Source of the DNA: Leptodontidium sp. MPI-SDFR-AT-0119
Taxonomy: Eukaryota; Ascomycota; Leotiomycetes; Helotiales; Leptodontidiaceae
Length of the DNA stretch: 64,000 bases
Assembly: GCA_020726505.1 (NCBI GenBank)
Contig: JAHLEZ010000045.1
Coordinates: 124,001-188,000, forward strand
Reading direction: 5' to 3'
Every line of letters begins with the position of its first letter. Position 1 is the first letter of the stretch. The notes beneath the pieces were generated by a model that was given only the letters and a program-made list of their open reading frames with translations, was not told the origin of the DNA and ran no database searches. Shown piece after piece: positions 11,548 through 23,149 of the stretch. The position numbers were made by a program, and so were the translations under genes.

Positions 11548-13315
11548 TTAGGCGAGAGGGTTGAGAATGACGGGGTACTTTGGCATGTATTGCTTGTAAA
11601 GCTGGGAACTGTTAGCATGAACTCGACTTTCATGAACAAATTTGAAATGCGATGGTGAGAATACGTACCGATTGGCAAATACCGTTGTAATCCCCGGTAT
11701 TAGCTTGAACCATTTGCAATTCGTTGCCGGACACGCCCAATCTCATGGTATCGGCTCTGCCTCTGATGCTGTCCACAGCTTTCCATCCAGGTCCTGCGGA
11801 GGGGTTCTTGACCCAGTTGACGAACCACGCATGAGTGTAATCAGCCAATGCTTGTTCCGCGGCAGTGACGCCGCTCAAAGCACTGAAACATTCATTTCCG
11901 CCCATGAAGAATGGAATCTCGGTTCCGTGAGTGGGAGCGGTGCCTGGGACGCCGACAACGTTGTCGTACGCTCCAAACCAGCGGTAAGACCAGGTGCTCT
12001 GAGCAGCTGAGCGGATATCGAGAAGCCAGTCAACGGCGCAGTTAAAGCGAGCGTCGCCATATTGAGTACCGCTTTCCAGGGAGACAGATGCGTAGTTGGA
12101 GGCGTTGTAAGCGGCGATGAGTGCCTCGGCGGGGATGTGTCCGACATCTGCGTCGAAAGTTCGAACCCAGGATGAAAAATTCGTGTTCTCACCACCGTAA
12201 ACGAGTGCGAAAATGTTACCTTCACCAGCGGAGTTTCCAGTCAAAAGAGGGACGTGAGAGGGGTAAAGACCGGATGTGAAACGCTTCTCGAGGTCGGCGT
12301 TGGAGTAGCGAGTCACACCATCAACGACTGGAGTAAACCAGGTGTTAACGGAAGAGTTGAAGGATGCAGTCTCAAGCTCGTAGATGGACTTGCCACGCAG
12401 GCAATCAAATTGGCCAGTGCCAGTCGGGCAACCAACCTCTGAGGCGATAAAATCGAGTCCGACATTTGTTGGAGCATAACCCGGACCGGACGCAGAGTTG
12501 CCGCTCATCTCGACGGCACCGGCGAGCCAAGTGTCAGGGTGATTCCATAGGTAGTGGTCGACGTGCACACCGCCCGATGAATGACCACCAAGGACGATAT
12601 GATCTGGGTTTCCGCCAAAAGCGGCAATGTTGTCGTGGATCCACTCCATTGCCTTTTCGACGTCCAGGATGCCGAAGTTTTGGGTCGTGCCAGCCAGCTC
12701 GGCGGAGTTGGGTGATGCGAAAATGCTCTCACGGTGGTTGAAAGAGACCATAATGACACCGTTCTTGGCGAAGTTGTTCCCCTGGAATTGAGTGTTGCTG
12801 CTTGATCCTGTCACCATAGCACCACCGTAGATATAAACAAAGACCTGAATACTGTTAGGCAAAATATCTGTATACTGAAATATCTTTACTTACAGGGAGG
12901 TCGGCGCCAGTCGCCGGAGCCCAAATGTTAAGGTTCAAGCAATCCTCGCCTTGCTGACTGTATGGAGTGTTGGAAATCGCCTGGGCACAGGTTTGACCAT
13001 ATGATGAGGCATTAAAGAGATCAACCGATGGGGGATCTTGCGGTGCACGCCATCTAGTGAGGTCAGTAACTTAATACTCAAATTGGTCACGGTCATGAAT
13101 TACCTGTTTTCCCCAGCGGTTGTTGCCGCGTACGGGATTCCGAGGAAAACCGAGTTACCATTGGCATCGGTGAAGCCATTGACAGTTCCTTGTGCCGTGA
13201 AAGCAGTGGGAGCTGTGGTCTCCGCTTCACAACTGTACACAGGTGCTCCAGCTACTAGGCGAGTAAACGCCAGTGCTAGGTAGATGCTCTGCCCGAAAAT
13301 GACAGGGGAGAACAT
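11548..13315 (-). CDS. Secreted type-B carboxylesterase/lipase
   Basis: Hydrolyses carboxylic esters outside the cell; 533 aa in exons 13315-13104, 13053-12894, 12844-11669 and 11601-11548, all joined in frame. The N-terminus is a signal peptide (hydrophobic IYLALAFTRLVAGAPV). GIPYAATTAGENRWRAPQ is the conserved N-terminal motif, EDCLNLNIWAP the second family signature, and VFVYIYGGAMVTG the oxyanion loop. The nucleophile elbow is VLGGHSSGGVH (Gly-His-Ser-Ser-Gly; many relatives have GESAG). The acid is probably the Glu in GNSAGEGNIF and the His lies in PTHGTEIPFF. It ends in KYPVILNPLA. Fungal relatives include lipases, feruloyl and other esterases; the substrate cannot be told from sequence. 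In exon 3 I chose the downstream of two acceptors because it keeps frame. Confidence 0.92.
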
Positions 13316-13400
13316 GACGGCGGAAGTGTCAGAGAATTGTCAAACAATTGAAGGCAAACTTGCGCGTGGGAAAGGGAAAACATGCTGCTTCTCCTGCGTA

Positions 13401-13410
13401 TTATATATTA
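13401..13410 (-). promoter_or_regulatory. TATA-like box of the carboxylesterase gene
   Basis: TAATATATAA on the minus strand, about 90 bp upstream of the esterase ATG at 13315. Position and sequence suit a core promoter; not tested. Confidence 0.4.
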
Positions 13411-15364
13411 GATAAGTGGGTTGAACATCTAGTAAGCATTAAGGGCGAAGATTGCATCGCCTCGCCGGCGTCGACAAGATGCGGAATGCAGGCTGGTGGA
13501 GTCAATCTTGAATCGTGATCCCTGCCCATCGCCACACACGTGGGCACACATGGCAACATGGCTCGGATCGTATTTCGGAGAAAAGATTGCAGCACAGGTC
13601 TCATTGTACTCAAAGAAGACGATATCCAGATGAGATTCAATAGTTGCGGAGGTGATGGAGCCCGAAATGCGACAGACTCTTCAGTTGTTTGCTCGGCACG
13701 CAACGAAGCATGCCGAATGCAATATTTACTTGAACTAGCTGGGATTTAAAGATTAAGACGGTTGAGATTGCGGTGGATTTGAAGACGGCGCAGGCAATAA
13801 ATCGGTGGGATAATTCTCCACAACAGGGAAATGGATTGTTCCAAGTGCTCATTGCGGAGTCGGTGGGTTTGGGTGTGGTGTACGATGGAGGTACCCAGGT
13901 ACCGTACCGTATTGCATCCCACGCAAAGGAGCTCAAGGACTTGCGGGATATCATCGGGAAAGGAATACGCCACCCAAATGCCCATGCTTGGGATGACGAA
14001 TTACTGATTTATGGCCGGGGGAACCGGTCGATTGAGTTTGGGAAAATATCTTCGCGAGTGGCGACGACAGTTTCTCTGTCGCCATTTTCTGCAGTTACGA
14101 AATCCAAAGTAGACTTAAGATGCACGTATATCTCCGAGAGTGGAAGTGTTGAGCTGTTGATCTTGGTGTTGTCGCCGTTGTGCTGTCACCAAACTTGATG
14201 CTAATGGATGAAAACAGCAAGAGGCGAGCGAGTCAGTGGAAAGGGGTAAGCACGTGATTCGCTTAATAAAGTTTAGCTTTACCTGCAATTGAGCATGCAT
14301 CGTAAAACTCTAACATCAAGATGGGTCTTCTGGGTTTTCTGGGTCGTCTCCTCTTTCTTGTGGATCCATATCCAGATCCAGATCCCGCGGGATGTTCAGG
14401 AACGAGGCAAACATGCCTTGGCAGGTAGGTTACTTCGACTACATGAACATTTCCGTCGAGTCTGGTCTGCAAGTTGCATCAGTACGAAGCTCGAATCTGA
14501 GGATGTACGCCAGGATGGGCAGGACCAGAAAGGACCAGAAAGGACTGCTGTATTTTCGCGAGTCACGTTTAGCCCTTGACTTGAAACGGCAATAGCAACG
14601 CCTCTCCCACCTTTAGAAGTGCGGCCTGACGCTGATTGGCACGCCACACCCGTAGGCTTAGTATATCCGCCGAGCCGCCAGAAAAGTGCGATTTATCGAT
14701 CGTGTCGTGTTAAAGTTGAAGTTGACGATGATTCGCAGACTTTCCTGTTCTTGTCTCCGCTTTCTCTGTCAATGCTTGCTCTCTTACGTTTCCGACGCAG
14801 GCCTCTCCTAGAAATTGTTCATGCTGTTCAAGGGTTCGGATTTCAACTGATGGGGTCAACCTGTCCCGGATCTGGAATTCTTGATGATCTTTGTCAGTTT
14901 AGTCTGTTTGGGCAAGCAATCCTTGCGTTTGGGCTGATCTGGCTGCAGATTCTGGCGTGCTGGATGTTACCTGTAGGAACGTGGATGAAAAAGCCAAAAT
15001 TCGAAGAAGATGCTCTCAGACCTCCTTCCTCAGAAGCGTTCCAGAGTTGTAGAAATTTGGTTGCTACTCTCGAGACCCTCAGTTGGCACGAACTTGGTGG
15101 TTCGACTCGATCGTACGAGGAATTTCCAAAGAATCATCTCGACGCTCCTCTGTTTTCTTCGCTCGGCACATACGTCCTATCTGCAAATTATGCAAACTTG
15201 ATTTTGAACCCCTGTCAGCAGATGTCTGATCAGAATTCGGCGAATTCTTATATGGTTCAATCATCCCCCATCAAGTGACTATCAGCCGAAATCCACCCTT
15301 TGCTTTCAACCTCCCGAAGGACCCATCCAGATAACCTCCACGCCCACAAGCACAGATCGTCAAG
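13411..15364. other. Long intergenic region
   Basis: About 2 kb between the divergent esterase and rhodopsin-domain genes. It holds a 219-aa open frame (14619-15278, +) and smaller ones, but none shows a family motif, signal peptide or paired splice sites, so I treat the stretch as non-coding and promoter DNA. Confidence 0.5.
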
Positions 15365-16914
15365 ATGGCGGCATTGGGGCTGGGACAAGTGGTGAGTGTC
15401 GCAGAGGGCTGATGGGGTAAACCAATGGCTAATGTACCCAAGGTGTCCTGGTACATTTGTACTATCGTGGCTGTCGCTTTCCTCGCCGCCAGACTTGTGG
15501 TTAAGTGGCTGAGGTTTAAGTCCTTCTCTCTAGATGATGGATTCTTGGTCTTGGCTGGAGGATGTCTCATTGCCGATCTCGTTATACAGCAGCATATGTG
15601 GAACTTGGGTGAGAGTTGATCCTCAAGCACAGGCAAACACGTACTGATTCTTGTGAAGGAATGGCAAGCGTGCAGACTGCAAGTCGGACTGAATTTGTAG
15701 GTATCATGCAAGTAAGTCAAGGAACCACAGGTCTGGGTTAACTCGTTGGCTGATATCGCTGCAAGATGATCATACCAGGTTCGATAGCATATGTCACATC
15801 CCTCTGGGCTATCAAGATTGCTCTTGTAGGTGATGTTTCTACCCCTTCACATCAACTCTTTGCTGATGCCAGAATGCGAAGGTAATATTCTACAAAAGGA
15901 TCGCTGCGAGAACCAAGCTACAAACAGTCTACAACGTCGTACTTGGTGTTCTCGTTGCCACCTGGGCTGTCATATTCTTTGATATCATATTTCAATGTTA
16001 CCCAATCAACAGGAAATGGACAACAGATCCAGAGAGTGCGTCGAAAGAGAAACCCCCTTTCCTTTTGTGCTTTGGCTAATGTCAAGCAGAGCAGTGTTCT
16101 CAGAAAGCATCGAGTATCAACTTCTACATCACAATTCTTTGTAAGTTCACACCCCTCATTACCTGTTCCAGACGCTAATCATCCACAGCAAACATCTTTT
16201 CTGATGTCGTCAGTAAGTCATTTCATTCAAGCATTCATATTGACTTCAGCTAATCTAGACTCAGTTATTGCTCTCCCCATCTCAATGGTCGCCAAACTTC
16301 AAATGCCATTGAAACAGAAACTCGGTGTCGGGGCCATGTTCGCTCTTGGATTCTTCGTCGTCATTGCCAGTAGTATGCTTAGCTTGTTCTCGAGTATCTC
16401 AACAAAACTAACCAAAGCCTTCAGTTATCCGAGCCTACTACTCGAGCAAGAACGAGACTATGCTCACTTGCACGGTCTCAATGGTAGAAACTGCAGTAGC
16501 CATCATTGCGACTTGCTTACCAGGTGCGTTCCCTTTACTCCTCCCTCCATTTCCCCCAAAAGGACAGTAGAACTAATTATTCTTTGCGCAGCTCTCCGCA
16601 CACTCATCCTCGGCCAGATCTCCCGCGTCGGCACATCCTCCGGCCCTCACTACGAACTCGGCTCCTCGCGACACACACGCGTGCAAGCAAGCGTTGCTGC
16701 TACCTCCCGCCACGATAACTATCTCAACAGCGGGCACAATACAAACAAACACCTCAACGATTCCGAGGACGAATTGGTTAAGGATACTGAGAGGGGTGGA
16801 CGAAACAGTTATCTCAATGAGGGAGCGGGATCGGCTGGAAAGAATGCGATTGCGGTCACAACGGATTTTCAGGTTCATGAAGAGAAGGGGAATAGGAATG
16901 TCGTCAATTTTTAG
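15365..16914 (+). CDS. Fungal rhodopsin-domain (SAT4-like) integral membrane protein
   Basis: Ten exons: 15365-15391, 15443-15608, 15659-15711, 15766-15825, 15882-16035, 16090-16140, 16189-16212, 16265-16372, 16425-16523 and 16592-16914; 354 aa. The frame is continuous through all nine GT-AG introns, most of them about 50 nt. Family marks: YICTIVAVAFLAARLVVKW (helix), SLDDGFLVLAG, a helix with SLWAIKIALVIFYKR, QCYPINRKWTTDPEKQCSQK, SDVVIIALPISMVAKLQM, MFALGFFVVIASIIRAYY and VSMVETAVAIIATCLPALR. About seven helices are expected. The polar tail after ISRVGTSSG is probably cytosolic. This is the large ascomycete family of rhodopsin-like membrane proteins, which lack the retinal-binding Lys of true opsins and are mostly uncharacterised. 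A short start exon (MAALGLGQV) is the least certain part. Confidence 0.88.
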
Positions 16915-17365
16915 AGGAAGATGTATGACATATCGTCTGGATTGGTCCACGACCTGCTGTGTGCTAGGTGAGGTTAAAATCGCAGGGTGAAATCCACTGG
17001 GGGGTAGATGAACGGAAGGGAATTTGATGTGTCACGATTAATGTATACACTAGGGATGAAGGAAATGTGCAAATAGCTCTTGATTTTGGACGAATGCCGA
17101 AGTTATTGGGGCTCTCCATTCAAAGTGACGAAAAAGGCACAGAGCTTTAAAGCGAACCATTGGGAGCGTCAAGAGGGTAAGAAACTACGCCGAGGAAGTT
17201 CAGCAACCAAATTTTGGATGGTTGGTGATTATTCATAGACAATATTTTCTCTGCGCATGAAATTTCAAGTCTTCATCTCATTCACTAACTGGCCTTTGAG
17301 TACCCTTCGTCTATTTGAAGAAACTAAAACGAAACACAACTACGACTAAGATGACACTCCTATGT
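16915..17365. other. Intergenic, between convergent genes
   Basis: 3' flanks of the rhodopsin-domain gene and the SDR. Nothing recognised. Confidence 0.5.
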
Positions 17366-18653
17366 TTACCAAGCGAACTGCTCATTAACCAACTTCTCCG
17401 ACAACTTCCACAACCTCTCCGCCTCGGCACTAGAAACAGAACTCGGCAAAGCCCCATCACTGATCTGGCAATCAGTCATAAAAGCGCCATAATTCTCCTT
17501 CCCATTCCTCTCCTCGCCCGGTCCCAATTTCGGATCCAGCGCAGCAACCAAACTGGTAGCAGCGCCAACCTCAGCGCTCTTGAAAGCCCTACCGCTATCG
17601 AGAAATCCTTGAACAGCGCCTCGAGTGTCTGCGTCAAAGCTGCGTCCGAGCTCGCTGGCGATGATTCCGGGATGGATGGCGATACTGAGGATCCCGTGCT
17701 GCTTGTAGAGTTTGTTGGTTAAGGCGATGGTGAAGAGGAGATTGGCGGTTTTGCTTTGGTTGTACCCCTCTAGTGGGAGGTAGGACTTCTCGTCGAGGTC
17801 CCCGGTTTGTCCCCACCTGTTGAGATGTTGGGTTAGTCATTGCTTATGACGATATGGAGATTTGAGGGACTGGCGACGAATAGATTGTAGTTGGTCTGTT
17901 TCGAGAATAGATGGAAGAGAATGGGAATGAAAGACTTTGGGCTTGCATTTTTTGGACTTGGTATACTGGCCTCTCATCTTCAGGAATATCCTTGTTCTTC
18001 TTATCGAAGTTCGTGTCGCTCCATCTCATCTTTGTCCAAGTGGGGGAGGCGCTCGAGACATTGACGACGCGGGTTGCTCCTTTAGATGGGTTGATCTCAG
18101 ATGACTTGATGAGTTTGGACATAATCAACGAAGTGAAGAGAAAGTGCCCAATGTGGTTCGTGGCGAATTGGATCTCGATACCATCTTCAGTCAGGGTTCG
18201 CTCAGGGGTGCACATAATGCCAGCGCTGTTGACGATGATGTCGAGAGTGGGAACCTCTGTCCATGAGAGCAACTCGGATGCAGCTGCTCGAACGGCTTTC
18301 TGGCTGGAGAGGTCCAGTATGAGACGTCGATAGGTCACGTCCGGATACTTGGCTCGAAGGGCATCGATGCTCTCGTTGAGTTTGGATAGATTTCGGCCGG
18401 CAATGATGACGTTTGCTGGAGATTGTGAAGCCTATTATGGGCGAAAGGTTAGTACCATAGAACGAGAAATATGAAAATGATGTGAATGATGTGAATCAAA
18501 ACTTACGAAAGCTTCTGCAGTCGTGAACCCAATACCACCACGATTGACTCCTGTGACTAGAATATTCTTGCCACGAACGGAATCAGCGAATGCTTTGGCG
18601 ACCTCAAGGGCTTCGGTGTTGCCATCGAACTGGGGATATGTTGTGGTAGTCAT
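17366..18653 (-). CDS. Short-chain dehydrogenase (retinol-dehydrogenase-like), with a GC-AG intron
   Basis: NAD(P)-dependent oxidoreductase, 360 aa. Exons 18653-18507, 18431-17947 and 17816-17366. Motifs: the cofactor-binding ILVTGVNRGGIG (TGxxxGxG type), VIIAGRNLSKL, the structural IIVNSAGIMCTPE (NSAG where most have NNAG), FATNHIGHFLFT, the catalytic Ser in VVNVSSASP, and the catalytic YNQSK (Y-x3-K). The resemblance is to the fungal SDRs close to WW-domain oxidoreductase and retinol dehydrogenases; the substrate is unknown. The second intron appears to use a GC donor (AT|GCAAGC), which alone joins the exons in frame as VYQVQKM|WGQTG. Divergent from the Zn2Cys6 gene 550 bp away, so possibly controlled by it (inference). 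Confidence 0.88.
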
Positions 18654-19200
18654 ATTGGAAATGCGAAGATCGTGATGTACAAAGAGTATTTGCAAAGTTG
18701 ATTGGTGGGAGAAGATGCAGAGGAAGAGGGGGACTTCCACTGCTTTATATATCCATTTTGCTTCAACCTGCCACTGTCTCTTTCACCGGACTTACACCAG
18801 AGATATCTCCATAATTCAGAAATATGATATTCTTATTGACGAGATGAATCTTCTTTCGGTCTCAAAACAATGTCTCTGGTGTATTCCTGAGAGCTGATAG
18901 GCGGGAAAGGGGCTCGCTTATCCCTGCGAGCGCAAAGCCTAACTGTATGTAGTAGAGCGCAAGTGAAGCAGGTGTGGCCCAACTCCAACCCAGCCTCCAC
19001 ATTCGAACGAGCTCAAAATCTAACTCCTTCTGGACATCACTCCCTTCTTCCATTTGTTCAAGAAGCATATTCATTTCGAGGTGACGAGGATTGATCCCAC
19101 TGCATGCGAGCTCAAACTCTAGCCTTTTCGGGAGCCATTCCCTCCCCACTCTTCCCCTCTCTGACTCTTGGCCACTCAGGGCTGAGACAGTGCTGCAAAA
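18654..19200. promoter_or_regulatory. Bidirectional promoter region, SDR / Zn2Cys6 regulator
   Basis: 547 bp between two divergent starts. The minus strand has GATATATAAA (18744-18753), a TATA-like box about 95 bp from the SDR start. A regulator next to a divergently transcribed enzyme gene is a common fungal arrangement for local control. I could not single out a convincing CGG-type zinc-cluster site by eye. Confidence 0.4.
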
Positions 19201-21430
19201 ATGGTGAATAATGGCGCATCTGGAGCATGTCAGGCTTGCAAACAGAGACACAAGAAGGTACCCCATGGAAAAAAGACTTACTTTCTCAGCTAAACACCGT
19301 TAATACCGAGATAGTGCGACGAAACTCGTCCAGTGAGTTGCCTTGGCACCGGAGTCGAAGATTTTCGGCGGCTCCTGAATGCGGCACAGCCCAATGTGCT
19401 GAATCAAACTAACAATTTCACCCGGTAGTCATGCCTCCGATGCAGCAGAGCACGTCGAGCCTGTCCAGGATATGCCACTAGCAAGGACTTGAAATTCGTA
19501 AACTATTCTGGGCGAGTTAAGTGCAACGAACCAAATGCCTTGGATACTGTACCAACAAGCTGGTCAGCCAAAATTGGGCTTCTAGATTGGACAAGTATCG
19601 AGGGATATGCGCGCGTGCAATTCTTTGGGGACTACTGCGTTCACTCGCCAAATAAAGATATCTCTCGAGGTTATCTGAGTGGACTTCCAGCCATGGTAGC
19701 GAAAGCTGGTCCTGAGTCTGATGTCGCAAAGGCATGCACGACTATAGCCCTCGCCAGTCTAGGTACGAAGACTCGAGACCAAAGAATTGCACATAGAGCT
19801 CAAAGTCTTCATACGGCGCTGTTGCGGTCATTCAGTTTGAGCATTACGATTGGAGATACGTTCATCAGTGTTGAGTCCCTCATCACGGCTACGCTCCTTG
19901 GCTTGCACGAGGTTAGATTCTCCTTACTATGTCTTAATGTTGTATTGCACGAACTGACAAAATGGCCAGATCATCATCAATACCGACCTCTCAAACGGTG
20001 CACACATCGCTCACGCACAAGGAGTCTCAGCCATCCTCACGAGCAAATCTTCTCCATTCGATCTCGTGTGTGGCGGGAAGCTTTTCAAAGCCCTGGATCC
20101 AACCTCTACCATCGAACAGGAAACCGAGAACCCCAAGCTTCCTAACTGGCAGCATACACCTCCAGATCCCAACAGAGTCACTTCTAGATTCAGTATTCTG
20201 TGTACCCCGCTGTCTAAACATGGAGCTGTCACTATCGATGAAATATTCGCAAGGACAGAACCTTTGTACAATAGGGCTGCATCAGTATTAGCTCGCGAAG
20301 CTACCCTGGGTGAGCTCTATGCCGTCAAGCGCGATGCTGAGAAATTGAAGGACGACTATAATGTATGGCAAGAAAGTCTTCCGGAGGAGTGGAAGCCGAA
20401 AGTGGTTGGTGTCGTTGAAGGTAATGAAGAAATGCTGTGAGTACTTTCTAGCTTTGTGTTTGCTTGATTTCGATTTTGCAAACGTGGTTTTACAGGTTCG
20501 CGAGATGGGGACATTCGCAATCATCCCTGCTTCCTCGATGTGCGGTTGTCATGTCGCGAGTATGATTGCAGACACACGGATGCTCATGAATCGGTATCCT
20601 TCCTTGAAGGGCTCTGAGATGAAGTTATCCATCACTCTGAGGTATCTGAAATCGCCTGTTGAAGCCAAGTCCAGTTCCTTGGTTACTTGGTTGCTTGTGG
20701 TAAATTTGTACTTCGTGGATGTGGAGGGAATAGATTGAGAAGTCATGGCCAATTTCATTGTTGCCCTTTGATATTGTTCAAGCTGTGGCGCTATGCCTTT
20801 TGGAGAGATGCTGACTCTCAACCCAGACCTCAAGTCGGCTACTGTCCAGGAACAATAACATCCTATCACGATTGTAGGCTAGAGATTCCCGATCCCAATT
20901 CACCTGCTGACCATTCATAGCCTACATAGCTACGATCTGGAATGCCTACCGCAAAGCTCGCCTCCTAGTCATCAACATAATCATGGATTGCTATGATCGC
21001 ATCTGTACCTTCCCCGAACATGAAGAGATCGACCCTGCTATATTCATCGAGATTTCCGAGCTTACAGATGGAATTATCTCGTCTATTCCATTCGTTCTTT
21101 CCGCCGATCTGCAAGACTTTCTCAACAACAGCAAACTCTGCAAACCACTTGTCCCCGGCAGACCAGTTGGGGGATTGCTTCTCATGCACACGCTGTATGT
21201 GATTTCAGTGCTTCCTATCATCGATCCCAAAGTTCAGAGGTATTTGAGAGATTGTTTGGCGTGGGTTGGAGAGAATATGAATATCGGCCAGGCCGTCATC
21301 CTGTCCAAGGTGAGATTCTTAATTGATTGGAGCGAAAATGGAGGCTGATTTGGAACAGTGCGCAACGAATGAATTGTTTGAGTATGTTACTGAAGCACAT
21401 GTGTTGATCTGGGCGGGTATGCTCATCTAG
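19201..21430 (+). CDS. Zn2Cys6 transcription factor
   Basis: Fungal binuclear zinc-cluster regulator, about 510 aa. Exons 19201-19257, 19315-19332, 19429-19911, 19970-20436, 20827-20873, 20921-21309 and 21359-21430. The zinc cluster is assembled across three exons: CQACKQRHKK | CDETRP | SCLRCSRARRAC gives C-x2-C-x6-C-x6-C-x2-C-x6-C, matching the family. Downstream text such as AHAQGVSAILTSKSSPFDL, SYHDSYIATIWNAYRKARLL and NIIMDCYDRI is typical of the C-terminal fungal transcription-factor domain. Exon 2 is only 18 nt. One intron (20437-20826, 390 nt) is far longer than the rest; I chose its strong GTGAGT donor and a CAG acceptor, which give EEML|PQVGYCPGTITSYHD. The C-terminal exon is the weakest part of the model. 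Targets unknown; the divergent SDR is a candidate. Confidence 0.82.
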
Positions 21431-23149
21431 GTTGACCAAAAAGATTGGGGTTTCGATCTGGGCGATAGCAGTTGAAGGTGAGAATGAACCCCTGCATTTG
21501 AATTCATTCATTTTGTCAATAATTGACTTAAGCTGACCTCGTTTTTAGGCTGGCAACATGTCAAATTTAGGAATCTCTGAGAGCTGCGCCGCATCTCCAA
21601 AGTGAGGTTGATGAGAATTCAAAGCCGAGGTTGGAAACTTCGCGGTCAATATCAAACTTTATTCACCAAACAAATCGCTCACGGCCTCGAGAAAAAGCCT
21701 GCTATCTCGGGTCGACCCTCGCATATTGTTGCACCAACTCATTACCACTGCACCACCGCATCGCCTACATCACCGTCGCTTACCTCGTCGGCGCCACCTC
21801 GCCGTCGCCAGTCTCGGCTTCGCGTGCCAACATACTCCGTCGGCCCGCCTCGCGAAACCGGCACACCAGTACCATCATCATATATCCAAATAAGCATATT
21901 TCCTGCATCAGAAATCCCAATACTCTAGCATCTGTCGATATATTATAGGCCCAGACCATCTGGGATGGCTAACGCTTCTACATGTATGAGAATAATGGGA
22001 GACAAAGTAATAGGGGTACTTTGGTTTGCACCTCAACAATGGCAGTCTATCGGTATGGCTGGAGGTCCTTCCCTCAGGGTTGTTCGAGCGATGAGCATGC
22101 ATTACGTTTTGCAGGTTTGACTTCTCTTTTTGGGCAGGTTTGGACGCGTTTTGAGGCTGTGGGTAAATTTTTTGGTGAATTTTTTCGTTGTTGTTGATGA
22201 AGGCCGATGTCAACAAATTTTTAAGCGAGCGCGTCGCGCACACGTTGGCCCGCGGCATCCTCATGACCCTGAATGTGTAGAGTCGCATGGAATAAATTCT
22301 AGGTCTAGACGTGAAATATCATGAGTATGGATGGTTTTGTTGGGTATGACTCCGCATTGATGAAATTTCAACAGTCTCCAAGGTGAGAGGGCTTTTCACG
22401 TCCGAGGAAGTTGGACTTTTACAGATATGCTCATCATCTTTGATCGTCGGCCTGCTTGACAAAATCGAGAAGTCCCACACAGTAACCATGAAATGAATCA
22501 AAATTTTCGTGCATAGCCAGTTCCACCAACCCGTCTCCACGATTCCACACTCGCTTCCATGACATCTGCGACGTGGTACCGCAACAGACAAACATGATAC
22601 CCGGCTAAAATACCTTCTTAGCAAGCACCACATCGTCATCCGCCAATCACTAGAATTAGTGAAATGGCTGCTCTGCTCCCATCTCTTCAGGAATCGAAGG
22701 CAAACATGATTGGCGAATGCGAAGCCACCATCGCATTCGCTTACAATAAACCCGGCACCATGCTAACCCGCAATCCGAAGTTAACAAAGCAGTCCCGGAC
22801 ATATTCTCTATCTCCTGGCCACTGCAACGATTTGTTGCATTTGAATTCTTGTACTGAGCGAATGTGTGACGACATTTCGGAATCGCTAAATAAAGCGGCG
22901 CCTAGAATGCGAAGCTTCCTAGGAAGAAGCTTGAATTCTCCCGATGGTAGGGTACATAAACACAGCTCACATCCCGCGTTCAATCTTGATATTCTCAGAT
23001 ATTGATTTTTAATTCACCCACGATCTTCCTCCTTTCTCGTCCGAGGAGAAGCTCGAATCTTGTACAGATCTCTAGATTCCTAAATATTTCTTGATACATA
23101 CTTTATCGCCTTTCTACTCTTTCAAGAAAAAGAGAGGAGAGAAGAAAAG
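21431..23149. other. Intergenic
   Basis: About 1.7 kb. A C-rich stretch at 21,720-21,870 is open in two frames (Ser/Pro/Thr- and Arg-rich translations) but has no motif. The rest includes the leader of the second SDR. No gene accepted. Confidence 0.5.

Noticed and set aside
11237..11551. 104-aa plus-strand ORF
   Set aside because: Short, overlaps the end of the pseudogene and the 3' flank of the esterase; no motif.
14619..15278. 219-aa plus-strand ORF
   Set aside because: Lies in the promoter region of the rhodopsin-domain gene; no family motif or signal peptide, and composition like non-coding DNA.
21602..21948. C-rich frames open in two registers
   Set aside because: Low-complexity Ser/Pro/Arg text with no motif; dual open frames suggest composition bias.
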